Part shown: positions 1 to 6,955 of the stretch, piece after piece
Position numbering within the stretch: position 1 is the stretch's first letter
Layout: every line of letters begins with the position of its first letter
NCBI GenBank assembly: GCA_002734065.2
Contig: NVXU02000014.1
Location: 29,277-93,276 of the forward strand
Direction: 5' to 3'
Length of the DNA stretch: 64,000 nucleotides
Source of the DNA: Fluviicola sp.
Lineage (GTDB): Bacteria; Bacteroidota; Bacteroidia; Flavobacteriales_D; Crocinitomicaceae
Program-made: the position numbers and the translations under genes
The notes under the pieces: generated by a model
Databases searched by the model: none
Told to the model about the DNA's origin: nothing
Seen by the model: only the letters and a program-made list of their open reading frames with translations

Positions 1-6
1 ACCAAC

Positions 7-36
7 CCTATTTTCCGCATATTTTGCAGTGAATAA
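7..36. repeat. Diverged copy of a CGCA-TATTT-TGCG hairpin element
   Basis: The core CCGCATATTTTGC matches the hairpin at 4502-4532, and both are followed by CCCAAAAT within about 20 bases. In this copy the outer stem is only partly paired. The rest of bases 1-155 shows no gene. A near-match to the promoter element (TACTTTAG, 120-127) lies upstream of the first gene. Confidence 0.45.
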
Positions 37-155
37 GCCCAAAATTCCAAATTTCACCTCCAATTTTATCGTTTTGAGCATATTTTCACTTCACTTCATC
101 GTTTTTGGATTGAATTTTGTACTTTAGACCGAAATTGAAAACAAATCAACGAAAA

Positions 156-1217
156 ATGAATTTAACGAAAAGAATTTTTCTGTGTTTGACTTTGACATTC
201 TTCGTGAATGGACTGACAGCACAGGAAGACACCATTGTCAAAGCTGTTATTTTGGACAGCACAGACACCGCAGCCGATAAATTTTACAATGCAGGCGTAG
301 AAGCTTTTGGAGCAAAAAAATACGAAGAAGCTATTTCTCAATTCTCTGAAGCCATAAAAATGAATGAAGAATTTGAAAAGGCTTATTACAACAGAGGTTT
401 AACGTATTATTCTTTGGATAAACACACAGAAGCAATCAGTGATTTTGACAAAGCTATTTCGCTGAGAGAAGATGCCGAGACTTACTTTAAACGAGGAGAA
501 TCGAAGCAAGCCTTGAATGACAGGGAAGGAGCCATTGCCGATTACACCAAAACGGTAGAATTGAATGCCAATCATGCAAAAGCGTATTACAACCGTGCTT
601 TTTTCGCATTCTCCGACAAAGATTACGAAGCAGCAATCGTTGATTATACAAAAGCAATCAATGCAAAGAAGGATTTTGCCTACGCTTATAACGACAGAGC
701 ATCTGCAAAACGACAAATGGAAGACTATAAGGGAGCCATTTCCGATTACAAGAAAGCAATCATGATTGACAATAAAATGGCGTTTGCACACAACAACTTA
801 GGAAGCGCCAAACGAAAAAATGGTGATGCCAAGGGTTCAATTATGGATTATTCTAAAGCAATCAGCTTGGATAGCAAATATTTCATCGCTTACAACAACA
901 GAGGTTCTGCAAAATTTGATGTAGAAGATTACAAAGGAGCCATTGCCGATTTCAGCAAAGCCATCGAAATTAATTCTAAATATGCCTATGCTTGGAACAA
1001 TAGAGCAGCCGCTAAATTCAAATTAAAAGATTACAAAGGAACGATTGAAGATTGTAGCAAAGCAATTGCCATTGACCCAGACTATGCGTATGCTTATCTG
1101 AATAGAGGCAATGCTAAAGAATTACTTCGCGATGACAAAGGAGCTTGTGAAGATTGGAACAAGGCCGCCCAACTCGGTTCGGAAGCAGCAAAAGCAAACA
1201 TCGGAATTTGTCAATAA
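156..1217 (+). CDS. Secreted tetratricopeptide-repeat (TPR) protein
   Basis: The protein has 353 residues from the ATG at 156. A further 13 in-frame codons from a TTG at 117 would precede the signal peptide and are rejected. Residues 1-23 are a signal peptide (short basic start, hydrophobic core, ending LTAQ). Residues about 40-345 are roughly nine near-perfect 34-residue TPRs, each with the pattern AYxNRGxAK...DYxGAIxDYxKAI. TPRs form a superhelical scaffold for protein binding; no catalytic motif is visible. It lies 22 bp upstream of the PorE-like gene and is probably co-transcribed, so a scaffold role in the periplasm or at the outer membrane is a reasonable inference. The partner is unknown. 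Confidence 0.9.
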   Translation: MNLTKRIFLCLTLTFFVNGLTAQEDTIVKAVILDSTDTAADKFYNAGVEAFGAKKYEEAISQFSEAIKMNEEFEKAYYNRGLTYYSLDKHTEAISDFDKAISLREDAETYFKRGESKQALNDREGAIADYTKTVELNANHAKAYYNRAFFAFSDKDYEAAIVDYTKAINAKKDFAYAYNDRASAKRQMEDYKGAISDYKKAIMIDNKMAFAHNNLGSAKRKNGDAKGSIMDYSKAISLDSKYFIAYNNRGSAKFDVEDYKGAIADFSKAIEINSKYAYAWNNRAAAKFKLKDYKGTIEDCSKAIAIDPDYAYAYLNRGNAKELLRDDKGACEDWNKAAQLGSEAAKANIGICQ

Positions 1218-1239
1218 TCAACCCACTAAAGAAAGTAAA

Positions 1240-3297
1240 ATGTTAAGAAAATACATAGCAATCGCAATTTTGTTCCTTTCGACAGGAATGTTTGCACAGA
1301 ATGTTGAGTTTGAGAAATCAAATTTTAAAGACAATAAAGACGGCTTTAAAGCTGCCAAGAAAAACATCGAAGAAGGAGATGATATTTATCAGAAAGGACC
1401 CATGTTCTTCAAGGATGCCATTCCTTTTTATATAAAAGCGAATGAGTTTAACCCAAATAATGCGGCGTTGAACATGAGAATAGGAGAGTGCTATTTAGCA
1501 TCGATTTATACTTACAAAGCGTTGCCATTCTTGCAAAAAGCAGTTAAATTAAATCCTTCCATTGATTCTTACGGTTATTATTTATTGGGTAAATCATACC
1601 ACTTGAACGAGCAATTCGACAAAGCAATCACTGCTTACAGTCGATACCAAGGCACAGCGATGGCCAACCAAGACCCTTTTGTCTTGCAAGAGTTAAAATT
1701 GAGAATTTCGCAGTGCTACAACGGAAAAAAGATTATCAAAAAGCCAATTCGTGTGTTTGTTGACAATCTAGGAGACAGAGTAAACACGAAATACAACGAA
1801 TACGCAGCAGTTATTTCTGCCGATGAGTCCGTCTTGATTTTTACAGCGCGTCGTCCAAATTCTACAGGAGGAAAGATAGATCCTATGTTGAATGAGAATT
1901 TTGAGGACATTTATATTTCTGAAAAACAAGCCGATGGCACTTGGTCTGAAGCAAAGAATATGGGAGAACCTGTAAATACCAATGATCATGATGCCAATTC
2001 TGGACTTTCTGCAGATGGACAGCGTTTTCTTATCTACATGGGTAAAAAAGGCATGGGCGATTTGTACGAATGTCTGCTCGAAGGTGATACGTGGGGAAAA
2101 CCAGAATCTTTAGGAAAAAACATCAACGGGAAAGATTCTCACGAACCTTCTGCCTGTTATTCTCCCGATGGAAACTTGATTTATTTCGTTTCTGACAAGC
2201 CTGGAGGTTATGGAGATCACGATATTTATATTTCTCGCAAGGATGAGAAAGGGAAGTGGGGCACAGCAGAGAATATTGGAACAACTATCAATACGCCTTA
2301 TTCTGAAGAAGGTGTTTACATGCACCCAGATGGCAAAACCTTGTATTTCAGTTCGCAAGGACATAATTCTATGGGTGGATATGACATCTTTAAGTCGGTT
2401 CATAATGCAGAGGATAACACATGGAGTACACCGGAGAATATTGGCTATCCTGTAAACACAACGGGTGATGATGTCTTTTTTGTGATTTCTGCAAGTGGTC
2501 GCCATGGTTATTATACCTCTATTTCTGAAGAAGGATTGAGAGATTTATTCATCGTAACCTTTTTGGGAGAAGAAAAACCAATGGTCTTGAACAATGAAGA
2601 TAACCTATTGGCAAGTGTTGCAGCTCCAATTAAGGAGGTTGTGGTGGCACCTGTAGTGGTTGTCAAAGAAGCACAATTAACGATATTAAAAGGAGTTATT
2701 TCTGATTATTTAACCAAAGAAGTATTGGAAGCAGAGATTGAGATTGTTGACAATGAAGCGAACAAGGTGATTGCTACTTTTAAATCGAACAGTAAGACAG
2801 GAAAGTACTTGGTTTCTTTGCCAGCGGGTAAGAATTACGGTATTGCGGTGAAGAAAGAGAGTTATTTGTTCCATTCAGAAAATTTTGACATTCCTAAAAC
2901 AGCTGCTTTCCAAACGGTAGAGAAAAACATCGAGTTGAAGAATTTGGCGGTTGGAAACAAGATTGTCTTGAAAAACATCTTTTTTGACCTTGATAAAGCA
3001 ACCTTGCGTCCAGAATCTACGGCAGAATTAAACAGACTGATTAAGTTAATGAACGACGTTCCAACGCTTAAAATAGAGTTAGGTGGACATACCGATTCTC
3101 AAGGTAGTTCTAGTTATAATCAATCCTTATCAGAGCGAAGAGCAAAAGCTGTTGTTGACTTTGTGACAAAAACAGGTGTGGCTAGTGGTCGCTTAGTGTC
3201 TGCAGGTTACGGAGAAGAGCAACCAATCGCAACAAATGACACGAAAGAAGGTCGCCAGTTGAATAGACGAACGGAATTTAAGATTTTGGCGTTGTAG
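1240..3297 (+). CDS. PorE-like OmpA-family protein (TPR, PD40 propeller, CRD, OmpA)
   Basis: The protein has 685 residues from the ATG at 1240; earlier in-frame starts overlap the TPR gene and precede the signal peptide (residues 1-20, ending MFAQ). Domain order: TPR-like helices at about 40-165, PD40/WD40-like propeller repeats at about 185-420 (repeated YFSSxGHNSMGGYDIF, LIYFVSDKPGGYGDHDIY), a carboxypeptidase-regulatory-like domain at about 510-590, and a C-terminal OmpA domain from about 595. The OmpA domain keeps the peptidoglycan-binding Asp of GGHTDSQG and Arg of SERRA. This is the four-domain order of PorE, which anchors the T9SS to peptidoglycan in Porphyromonas. Bacteroidota carry many paralogues, so the T9SS role is inferred, not shown. 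The same propeller motif recurs in the giant protein at 57272. Confidence 0.88.
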   Translation: MLRKYIAIAILFLSTGMFAQNVEFEKSNFKDNKDGFKAAKKNIEEGDDIYQKGPMFFKDAIPFYIKANEFNPNNAALNMRIGECYLASIYTYKALPFLQKAVKLNPSIDSYGYYLLGKSYHLNEQFDKAITAYSRYQGTAMANQDPFVLQELKLRISQCYNGKKIIKKPIRVFVDNLGDRVNTKYNEYAAVISADESVLIFTARRPNSTGGKIDPMLNENFEDIYISEKQADGTWSEAKNMGEPVNTNDHDANSGLSADGQRFLIYMGKKGMGDLYECLLEGDTWGKPESLGKNINGKDSHEPSACYSPDGNLIYFVSDKPGGYGDHDIYISRKDEKGKWGTAENIGTTINTPYSEEGVYMHPDGKTLYFSSQGHNSMGGYDIFKSVHNAEDNTWSTPENIGYPVNTTGDDVFFVISASGRHGYYTSISEEGLRDLFIVTFLGEEKPMVLNNEDNLLASVAAPIKEVVVAPVVVVKEAQLTILKGVISDYLTKEVLEAEIEIVDNEANKVIATFKSNSKTGKYLVSLPAGKNYGIAVKKESYLFHSENFDIPKTAAFQTVEKNIELKNLAVGNKIVLKNIFFDLDKATLRPESTAELNRLIKLMNDVPTLKIELGGHTDSQGSSSYNQSLSERRAKAVVDFVTKTGVASGRLVSAGYGEEQPIATNDTKEGRQLNRRTEFKILAL

Positions 3298-3312
3298 GGA
3301 TGGGTTTGGAAG

Positions 3313-3340
3313 CCAAGACCACGCGAAAGGGTTCGCGCGG
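3313..3340 (-). repeat. 28-nt CGCGAA-CCCT-TTCGCG hairpin repeat, copy 1
   Basis: This block is an exact reverse-complement match to 4456-4483 and matches 30677-30704 with one A/G difference. The inner stem is CCGCGCGAA paired with TTCGCGTGG, with one G-U pair, over a CCCT loop. It follows the stop of the PorE-like gene. No T-tract follows it, so it is not a standard terminator. Confidence 0.8.
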
Positions 3341-3348
3341 TAGCATGG

Positions 3349-3370
3349 GGAACGCGATGAAATCGCGCAC
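3349..3370 (-). repeat. GTGC-stem-GTTCC hairpin, copy 1
   Basis: Read on the minus strand: GTGC, stem GCGAT, loop TTC, stem ATCGC, GTTCC. Three plus-strand copies (4293, 4409, 4742) keep the flanks and change the stem with full compensation. Confidence 0.75.
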
Positions 3371-3421
3371 AAGCGGGGGCTTTAAAATTGTTTAGATACT
3401 CTTGTAATGTGAATTTAGAGT

Positions 3422-3429
3422 TATCTTTG
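3422..3429 (+). promoter_or_regulatory. Promoter -7 element TATCTTTG, leaderless spacing
   Basis: This is an exact TAnnTTTG match. A TTG at 3402-3404 lies 17 nt upstream as a -33 candidate. The element ends four bases before the ATG at 3434, so transcription should begin at or next to the start codon. Confidence 0.6.
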
Positions 3430-3433
3430 TCTT

Positions 3434-4219
3434 ATGGGAGAATTGGAGAAAAAGAAGAATACAAAGGATATTATTCTCTATACAGCAGAAGAATTTCGGA
3501 AATTGGCATTGAGTTTTATTCCAGCAGGAGCAGCAGTTAATTCATTTTTAGATTATCAAGCAGGATTAAAGCAGAAACGGATTATAGATTTTTCAGAAAA
3601 ATTTAAGGATGTATTAGAATTGATATTAGGCAGGAAATTACATGCCGATGACTTTACTAATGAAGACTTTGTTGATATTATGGAATCTGTAATGGGTAAA
3701 GTACAATCAACAAAGTCCATTTTGAAGTTGGAATTGTTTAAAAATATTCTCTTAAAAAAAGTTGTCACTCCTTCTTTGGAACGAGACACTCTGATTCAAG
3801 CTGTAAAACAAGTTGATGAGCTGAATGAAAGTCAGATAATAATACTTGGAGCTTTTATGAATCGAAAGCTGACAATAGGAAAAATTTCCTTTTCGAGCAT
3901 CATTTCTCATCTTAATAGGGTAGGGCTCAAGGTTATCAGTACAAATTCTTATGGTCAGGAAATTGAGTATAAAGGAGAGGAGCCATTCATAAGTAAAAAA
4001 CTGGTCATCTATTATTTCAACGACCTTATTAATCGCGGATTGGTTGATGAATATGAAGGACATCCTTCACCAGAAGGGCTCGATATTGAACCTTCAGCCA
4101 CGGAAAGATGGAACAAATCTGTCAGCTATCTCAAACACAACAAAATGACTGGAGGTTCTGAGTACGATTTATCAGTAGTTGGATTAACTTTAGTAAGGTT
4201 AGCGATTAATGAAGGGTGA
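3434..4219 (+). CDS. Hypothetical helical protein, possibly accessory
   Basis: The protein has 261 residues and I do not recognise a named family. It is mainly alpha-helical, with no signal peptide and no clear membrane segment. An early SFIPAGAAVNSFLDY stretch (about residues 27-41) is followed by KQKRI..F and long amphipathic helices. This resembles a loose class of uncharacterised cytoplasmic proteins with an IPG-type turn before a KQ-R-F helix that are patchily distributed in bacterial genomes; that likeness is an impression, not a match. The start is supported by a perfect promoter element four bases upstream. The gene stands alone, and inverted copies of the same hairpin repeats lie on both sides (3313/3349 and 4293-4483). 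Confidence 0.7.
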   Translation: MGELEKKKNTKDIILYTAEEFRKLALSFIPAGAAVNSFLDYQAGLKQKRIIDFSEKFKDVLELILGRKLHADDFTNEDFVDIMESVMGKVQSTKSILKLELFKNILLKKVVTPSLERDTLIQAVKQVDELNESQIIILGAFMNRKLTIGKISFSSIISHLNRVGLKVISTNSYGQEIEYKGEEPFISKKLVIYYFNDLINRGLVDEYEGHPSPEGLDIEPSATERWNKSVSYLKHNKMTGGSEYDLSVVGLTLVRLAINEG

Positions 4220-4292
4220 AGTGCTCTATTCTTTAAAATAATTTAATCAATATGGCCCCAAGCTACCGCACGAATAGCAAACTAAACAGCTG

Positions 4293-4314
4293 GTGCGAGA
4301 TTGCATCTCGTTCC
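4293..4314 (+). repeat. GTGC-stem-GTTCC hairpin, copy 2
   Basis: GTGC, stem GAGAT, loop TGC, stem ATCTC, GTTCC. It is preceded by a CTACCG..CGAA..ACTAAA segment related to the 36-nt repeat at 4372 and 4705. Confidence 0.8.
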
Positions 4315-4371
4315 ATATTAGTTTTATTCGATGCAAAATTTAAAAAAGGAAATAAGGTCTTCTCTCGGTGC

Positions 4372-4407
4372 CCCCCGCTACCGAGCGAAGAATAGACTAA
4401 ATTTGCT
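4372..4407 (+). repeat. 36-nt direct repeat, copy A
   Basis: This block, starting CCCCCGCTACCGAGCGAAG and ending CTAAATTTGCT, is identical over 36 nt to 4705-4740. Each copy leads directly into a GTGC-GTTC hairpin. Confidence 0.9.
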
Positions 4408-4408
4408 G

Positions 4409-4430
4409 GTGCGCGAACTTTTCGCGTTCC
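4409..4430 (+). repeat. GTGC-stem-GTTCC hairpin, copy 3
   Basis: GTGC, stem GCGAA, loop CTT, stem TTCGC, GTTCC, directly after the 36-nt repeat at 4372. Confidence 0.8.
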
Positions 4431-4445
4431 AACTAATCATCTTCA

Positions 4446-4485
4446 CCCCAAGCTCCCGCGCGAACCCTTTCGCGTGGTCTTGGGG
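4446..4485. repeat. Long two-tier hairpin containing the 28-nt repeat, copy 2
   Basis: The outer stem CCCCAAG (4446-4452) pairs with CTTGGGG (4479-4485). The inner stem CCGCGCGAA pairs with TTCGCGTGG over a CCCT loop. The 28-nt core at 4456-4483 is identical in inverse orientation to 3313-3340. Confidence 0.85.
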
Positions 4486-4501
4486 TCGGAATATAAAAAC
4501 A

Positions 4502-4532
4502 CCTATTCACCGCATATTTTGCGTCGAATAGG
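4502..4532. repeat. CCTATTC/GAATAGG hairpin with CGCA-TATTT-TGCG core
   Basis: The outer stem is 7 bp, CCTATTC with GAATAGG, and the inner stem is CGCA/TGCG. A diverged copy lies at 7-36. Confidence 0.7.
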
Positions 4533-4704
4533 TTCGTTAATCCCAAAATCACCCCTAGTAACCAACCAAAGAGTAACAAATTCACGTCCATTCGGAACAT
4601 TTTCACAGCATTTTGGAAAAAAAATCAATATTTTTTTTTAGCCCTCAATCCCTTTTAAAACCTATCATTATGCCATGCATGCATAATTAAATTTTAATTA
4701 ACGA

Positions 4705-4740
4705 CCCCCGCTACCGAGCGAAGAATAGACTAAATTTGCT
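4705..4740 (+). repeat. 36-nt direct repeat, copy B
   Basis: Identical to 4372-4407 and also leads into a hairpin of the GTGC-GTTC type. Confidence 0.9.
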
Positions 4741-4741
4741 C

Positions 4742-4763
4742 GTGCACGATCGCATCGTGTTCG
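4742..4763 (+). repeat. GTGC-stem-GTTC hairpin, copy 4
   Basis: GTGC, stem ACGAT, loop CGC, stem ATCGT, GTTC and then G instead of C. The stem differs from the other copies on both sides while staying fully paired. Confidence 0.8.
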
Positions 4764-5027
4764 GCGAGATTACCTTCGGTGCTACTTCGTGGTTTATCTC
4801 GGAACACTTTTTCAATCAACTTCCAAAGCAACATCTCAAGCATTTTAAACCCGCATTAGTCAACAAGAGTGTAACGAATTGTATGAATGCGTGGTGGATA
4901 GAGCGATGGCAATGCGGAAACCCCCGACTTAGTAATACTCAAATTTGGGTGTTTGAAAAATCCTAAATTTGTTGTAGTACTTGGTCGTCAGAAAAATTCA
5001 TGAATTTTTCGGGTTAATTAATTTTCT

Positions 5028-5035
5028 TATCTTTA
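5028..5035 (+). promoter_or_regulatory. Near-consensus promoter element TATCTTTA
   Basis: It matches TAnnTTTG at five of the six defined positions and ends four bases before the ATG at 5040. This is the same spacing as the perfect copies at other genes, but no clear -33 TTG is seen. Confidence 0.4.
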
Positions 5036-5039
5036 ATGC

Positions 5040-5993
5040 ATGGATTCTTTTGATTTTCATCCTGAAAAACCTGAATTAGCAGAACAAGCGCCAAAAGGTG
5101 GTCTGTCTCTGACCTTTTTCTCTTTGGTACTTTTTGTGCTGATATTTTTGTTGTTTTTTGGAGATGAAATCAATTTCATTGTCTATTTAGTCATTGTATT
5201 GCTCATTCATGAACTTGGGCACTTTCTTGCCATGAAAGCATTCAAATATAAAAACGTCAGAATGCTATTTGTTCCGCTAATGGGCGCCTTTGTACAAGGA
5301 ACAAAGAGCAATTATTCGCAAAGACAGAGTTTTATTGTCACTGCAGCAGGTCCCTTGCCAGGAATTCTGATTGGTACAATTCTCGTTGTTTATGGCGCTG
5401 AGAATAGGGCAGAATGGATGCTCACAGTTGGAATTCTTTTCTTACTACTGAACGTCATTAATTTATTGCCACTTGACCCACTAGACGGAGGACAATTATT
5501 CAAACTGTTCATGAAGAAAAAACACGAGTTATTCTTAATGATTTTTGCTTTTCTCTCTTCACTCGCCATGATAGGCGTGGGTTGGTTCATGGGAAGCTAC
5601 GTTTTAATGATTTTTGGCTTTTTTATGGGCTTCAGAGTCCGTGCCATGCAGAAAAAGTATGAAATCCATAAAGAACTCAATGACGAAGGAGTCGATTATG
5701 CGACAACTTACAAATCACTGAGCAATGAGGCCTATGCAAAAATAAAACGAGTTGTCATTGAATACACACCGGCCTTGCAAAAATACATGGATCAGGTTTC
5801 TGCAGATGATATCGACCCTGTATTGGCAAGTCAAGTGAACAGCGTGCTAGTTGCGCCTCTAAAGAAAGATACAAGTTTCATTTTCCGTGTACTTTTGTTG
5901 CTACTTTGGATTGCGTCCTTTGCAGTGCCGATAATTCTGTTCATGAACATCGACATTCAATGGTATTTACCTGAAATTACATCGTTAAATTGA
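5040..5993 (+). CDS. Site-2 protease family membrane metalloprotease (M50)
   Basis: The protein has 317 residues and about six membrane segments. The zinc motif HELGH is at residues 57-61 within a hydrophobic helix. The second conserved M50 motif appears as LLPLDPLDGGQLF near residue 148, with the aspartate of the usual NPDG-type loop. M50 proteases cut substrates inside the membrane, often in envelope-stress signalling, but no anti-sigma factor lies nearby and the substrate is unknown. A soluble loop at about 205-275 is followed by a final hydrophobic helix. The Smr gene follows after 22 bp and may be co-transcribed. Confidence 0.9.
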   Translation: MDSFDFHPEKPELAEQAPKGGLSLTFFSLVLFVLIFLLFFGDEINFIVYLVIVLLIHELGHFLAMKAFKYKNVRMLFVPLMGAFVQGTKSNYSQRQSFIVTAAGPLPGILIGTILVVYGAENRAEWMLTVGILFLLLNVINLLPLDPLDGGQLFKLFMKKKHELFLMIFAFLSSLAMIGVGWFMGSYVLMIFGFFMGFRVRAMQKKYEIHKELNDEGVDYATTYKSLSNEAYAKIKRVVIEYTPALQKYMDQVSADDIDPVLASQVNSVLVAPLKKDTSFIFRVLLLLLWIASFAVPIILFMNIDIQWYLPEITSLN

Positions 5994-6015
5994 GTCGCCA
6001 ACTAATTTTAAATCA

Positions 6016-6552
6016 GTGAGATTCTCTCCAGGACAAAAAATCGTATTCTTACACGAAAGTGGAGGAGGAGTGGTCGATTCTATTACAGAAAATGGTCGTG
6101 TAGTGATTCTTGACGAAGATGGATTCAAAAAAGAATACCTAAAATCGCAACTGGCGTTGGTGCAAGACGAAATTTACCCTGTAGAGGATGAAGTAGCTAT
6201 AAATATCGAATTGCAGGACAAGAATTTAGATGCAAGCAAAGGTCGCAACACCTATTCTGCCGAACGAAAATTGAACGATATCCCAGAAATTGACTTGCAC
6301 ATAGAAGAACTAACAGAATCTCACAAAGGCTTGAGTAACCACGAAATTCTCTCACGACAAATGATTGCTTTTCGGCAATTCTACCAAAGAGCAAAATCTC
6401 AAAAGAAGAAAAAAATAGTCATCATACACGGCGTTGGAGAAGGAGTGTTGCGCTATGAAGTTCGCTCATTCTTGAACAAGGAAGACGGCGTGGAGTATTA
6501 CGATGCTGATTATCTTGACTATGGGCAGGGAGCGACTGTTATTGAAATGTAA
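6016..6552 (+). CDS. Smr (MutS2-type) domain protein
   Basis: The protein has 178 residues and uses a GTG start at 6016. Residues 1-50 form a small beta-rich domain (GQKIVFLHESGGGVVDSI). Residues about 90-178 are a Smr domain with the signature D-L-H-I-E-E-L and the loop HGVGEGVLR. Smr domains bind or nick nucleic acids and also occur at the C-terminus of MutS2. Stand-alone Bacteroidota versions with this N-terminal region (DUF2027-like) are common, and their exact role is not established. The stop TAA is followed at once by tandem GGAGTGA repeats. Confidence 0.88.
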   Translation: MRFSPGQKIVFLHESGGGVVDSITENGRVVILDEDGFKKEYLKSQLALVQDEIYPVEDEVAINIELQDKNLDASKGRNTYSAERKLNDIPEIDLHIEELTESHKGLSNHEILSRQMIAFRQFYQRAKSQKKKKIVIIHGVGEGVLRYEVRSFLNKEDGVEYYDADYLDYGQGATVIEM

Positions 6553-6580
6553 GGAGTGCTGAGTGAGGAGTGAGGAGTGA
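6553..6580 (+). repeat. Post-stop GGAGTGA tandem repeat, copy 1
   Basis: GGAGTGCTGAGTGAGGAGTG and its continuation start on the base after the Smr stop codon. The unit is in sense orientation relative to that gene. Related tracts follow the genes ending at 6941 (minus), 8707 (minus) and 39053 (plus). Confidence 0.8.
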
Positions 6581-6601
6581 TTCAGTAATTAAAGAATAAG
6601 A

Positions 6602-6880
6602 ATGGGAGGTTTTGGATCTATAGGAAGCATGATTAGTTCTATTAAACAGAATAGAGCTATTGGTAATAGGCGCAAAACTTTCCGTGACCAAGAAAAAGGG
6701 AATAGAACCAAAAGCATTTCAAAAGCACCGACTTATAGGGAGATGTCAGCCAAAGAGCGAAAAAAATTGAGTAAAAAACTTGAAAGTAATCGCTTTAAAT
6801 CTCATCGCCAATTAATATTTGTGACATTGTTCATTATTGTCGTCTCGATTTTCGTTTTATTGAAAATTATGAAGTTGTGA
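6602..6880 (+). CDS. Small C-tail-anchored membrane protein, function unknown
   Basis: The protein has 92 residues. It begins MGGFGSIGSMISSIKQNR, a Gly/Ser-rich then basic stretch. Residues 15-68 are strongly basic (many K, R, S), and residues about 70-88 form one hydrophobic helix (LIFVTLFIIVVSIFVLL). The topology suggests a cytoplasmic basic tail held at the inner membrane. Short proteins of this plan are common in Flavobacteriiales-type genomes without a known role. It lies between two inverted GGAGTGA repeat tracts. Confidence 0.65.
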   Translation: MGGFGSIGSMISSIKQNRAIGNRRKTFRDQEKGNRTKSISKAPTYREMSAKERKKLSKKLESNRFKSHRQLIFVTLFIIVVSIFVLLKIMKL

Positions 6881-6892
6881 GGAAATAACAAT

Positions 6893-6955
6893 AACTCCTC
6901 ACTCCTCACTCCTCACTCCACACTCATCACTCCACACTCCTCACTCCAAACTCCT
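6893..6955 (-). repeat. Post-stop GGAGTGA tandem repeat, copy 2
   Basis: Read on the minus strand the tract begins in the last codons of the GT39 gene (AGT TTG GAG TGA) and continues as GGAGTGTGGAGTGATGAGTG and further units. The repeat therefore contributes the stop codon. Confidence 0.85.

Larger units (their letters stand above)
4220..5039. other. 820-bp gene-free stretch filled with hairpin repeats
   Basis: No convincing gene lies here. The stretch holds three GTGC-GTTCC hairpins, a 36-nt direct repeat, a long CCCCAAG/CTTGGGG hairpin, a CGCATATTTTGCG hairpin and a further imperfect palindrome at about 4764-4801 (CGAGAT...ATCTCGG). Open frames at 4331-4531 and 4736-4966 run through these repeats and look spurious. 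Confidence 0.75.

Noticed and set aside
399..791. 130-codon antisense frame in the TPR gene
   Set aside because: It is a by-product of regular TPR codon use on the opposite strand; no promoter or family match.
1111..1239. Upstream start for the PorE-like gene
   Set aside because: It overlaps the TPR gene by over 100 bp and puts 43 residues before a clear signal peptide.
4331..4531. 66-codon open frame in the repeat region
   Set aside because: It runs through the 36-nt repeat, a covarying hairpin and the CCCCAAG hairpin, has no protein-like composition and no promoter element near its start.
4736..4966. 76-codon open frame
   Set aside because: It begins inside the second 36-nt repeat and a hairpin; the encoded sequence resembles nothing and the repeats explain the open frame.
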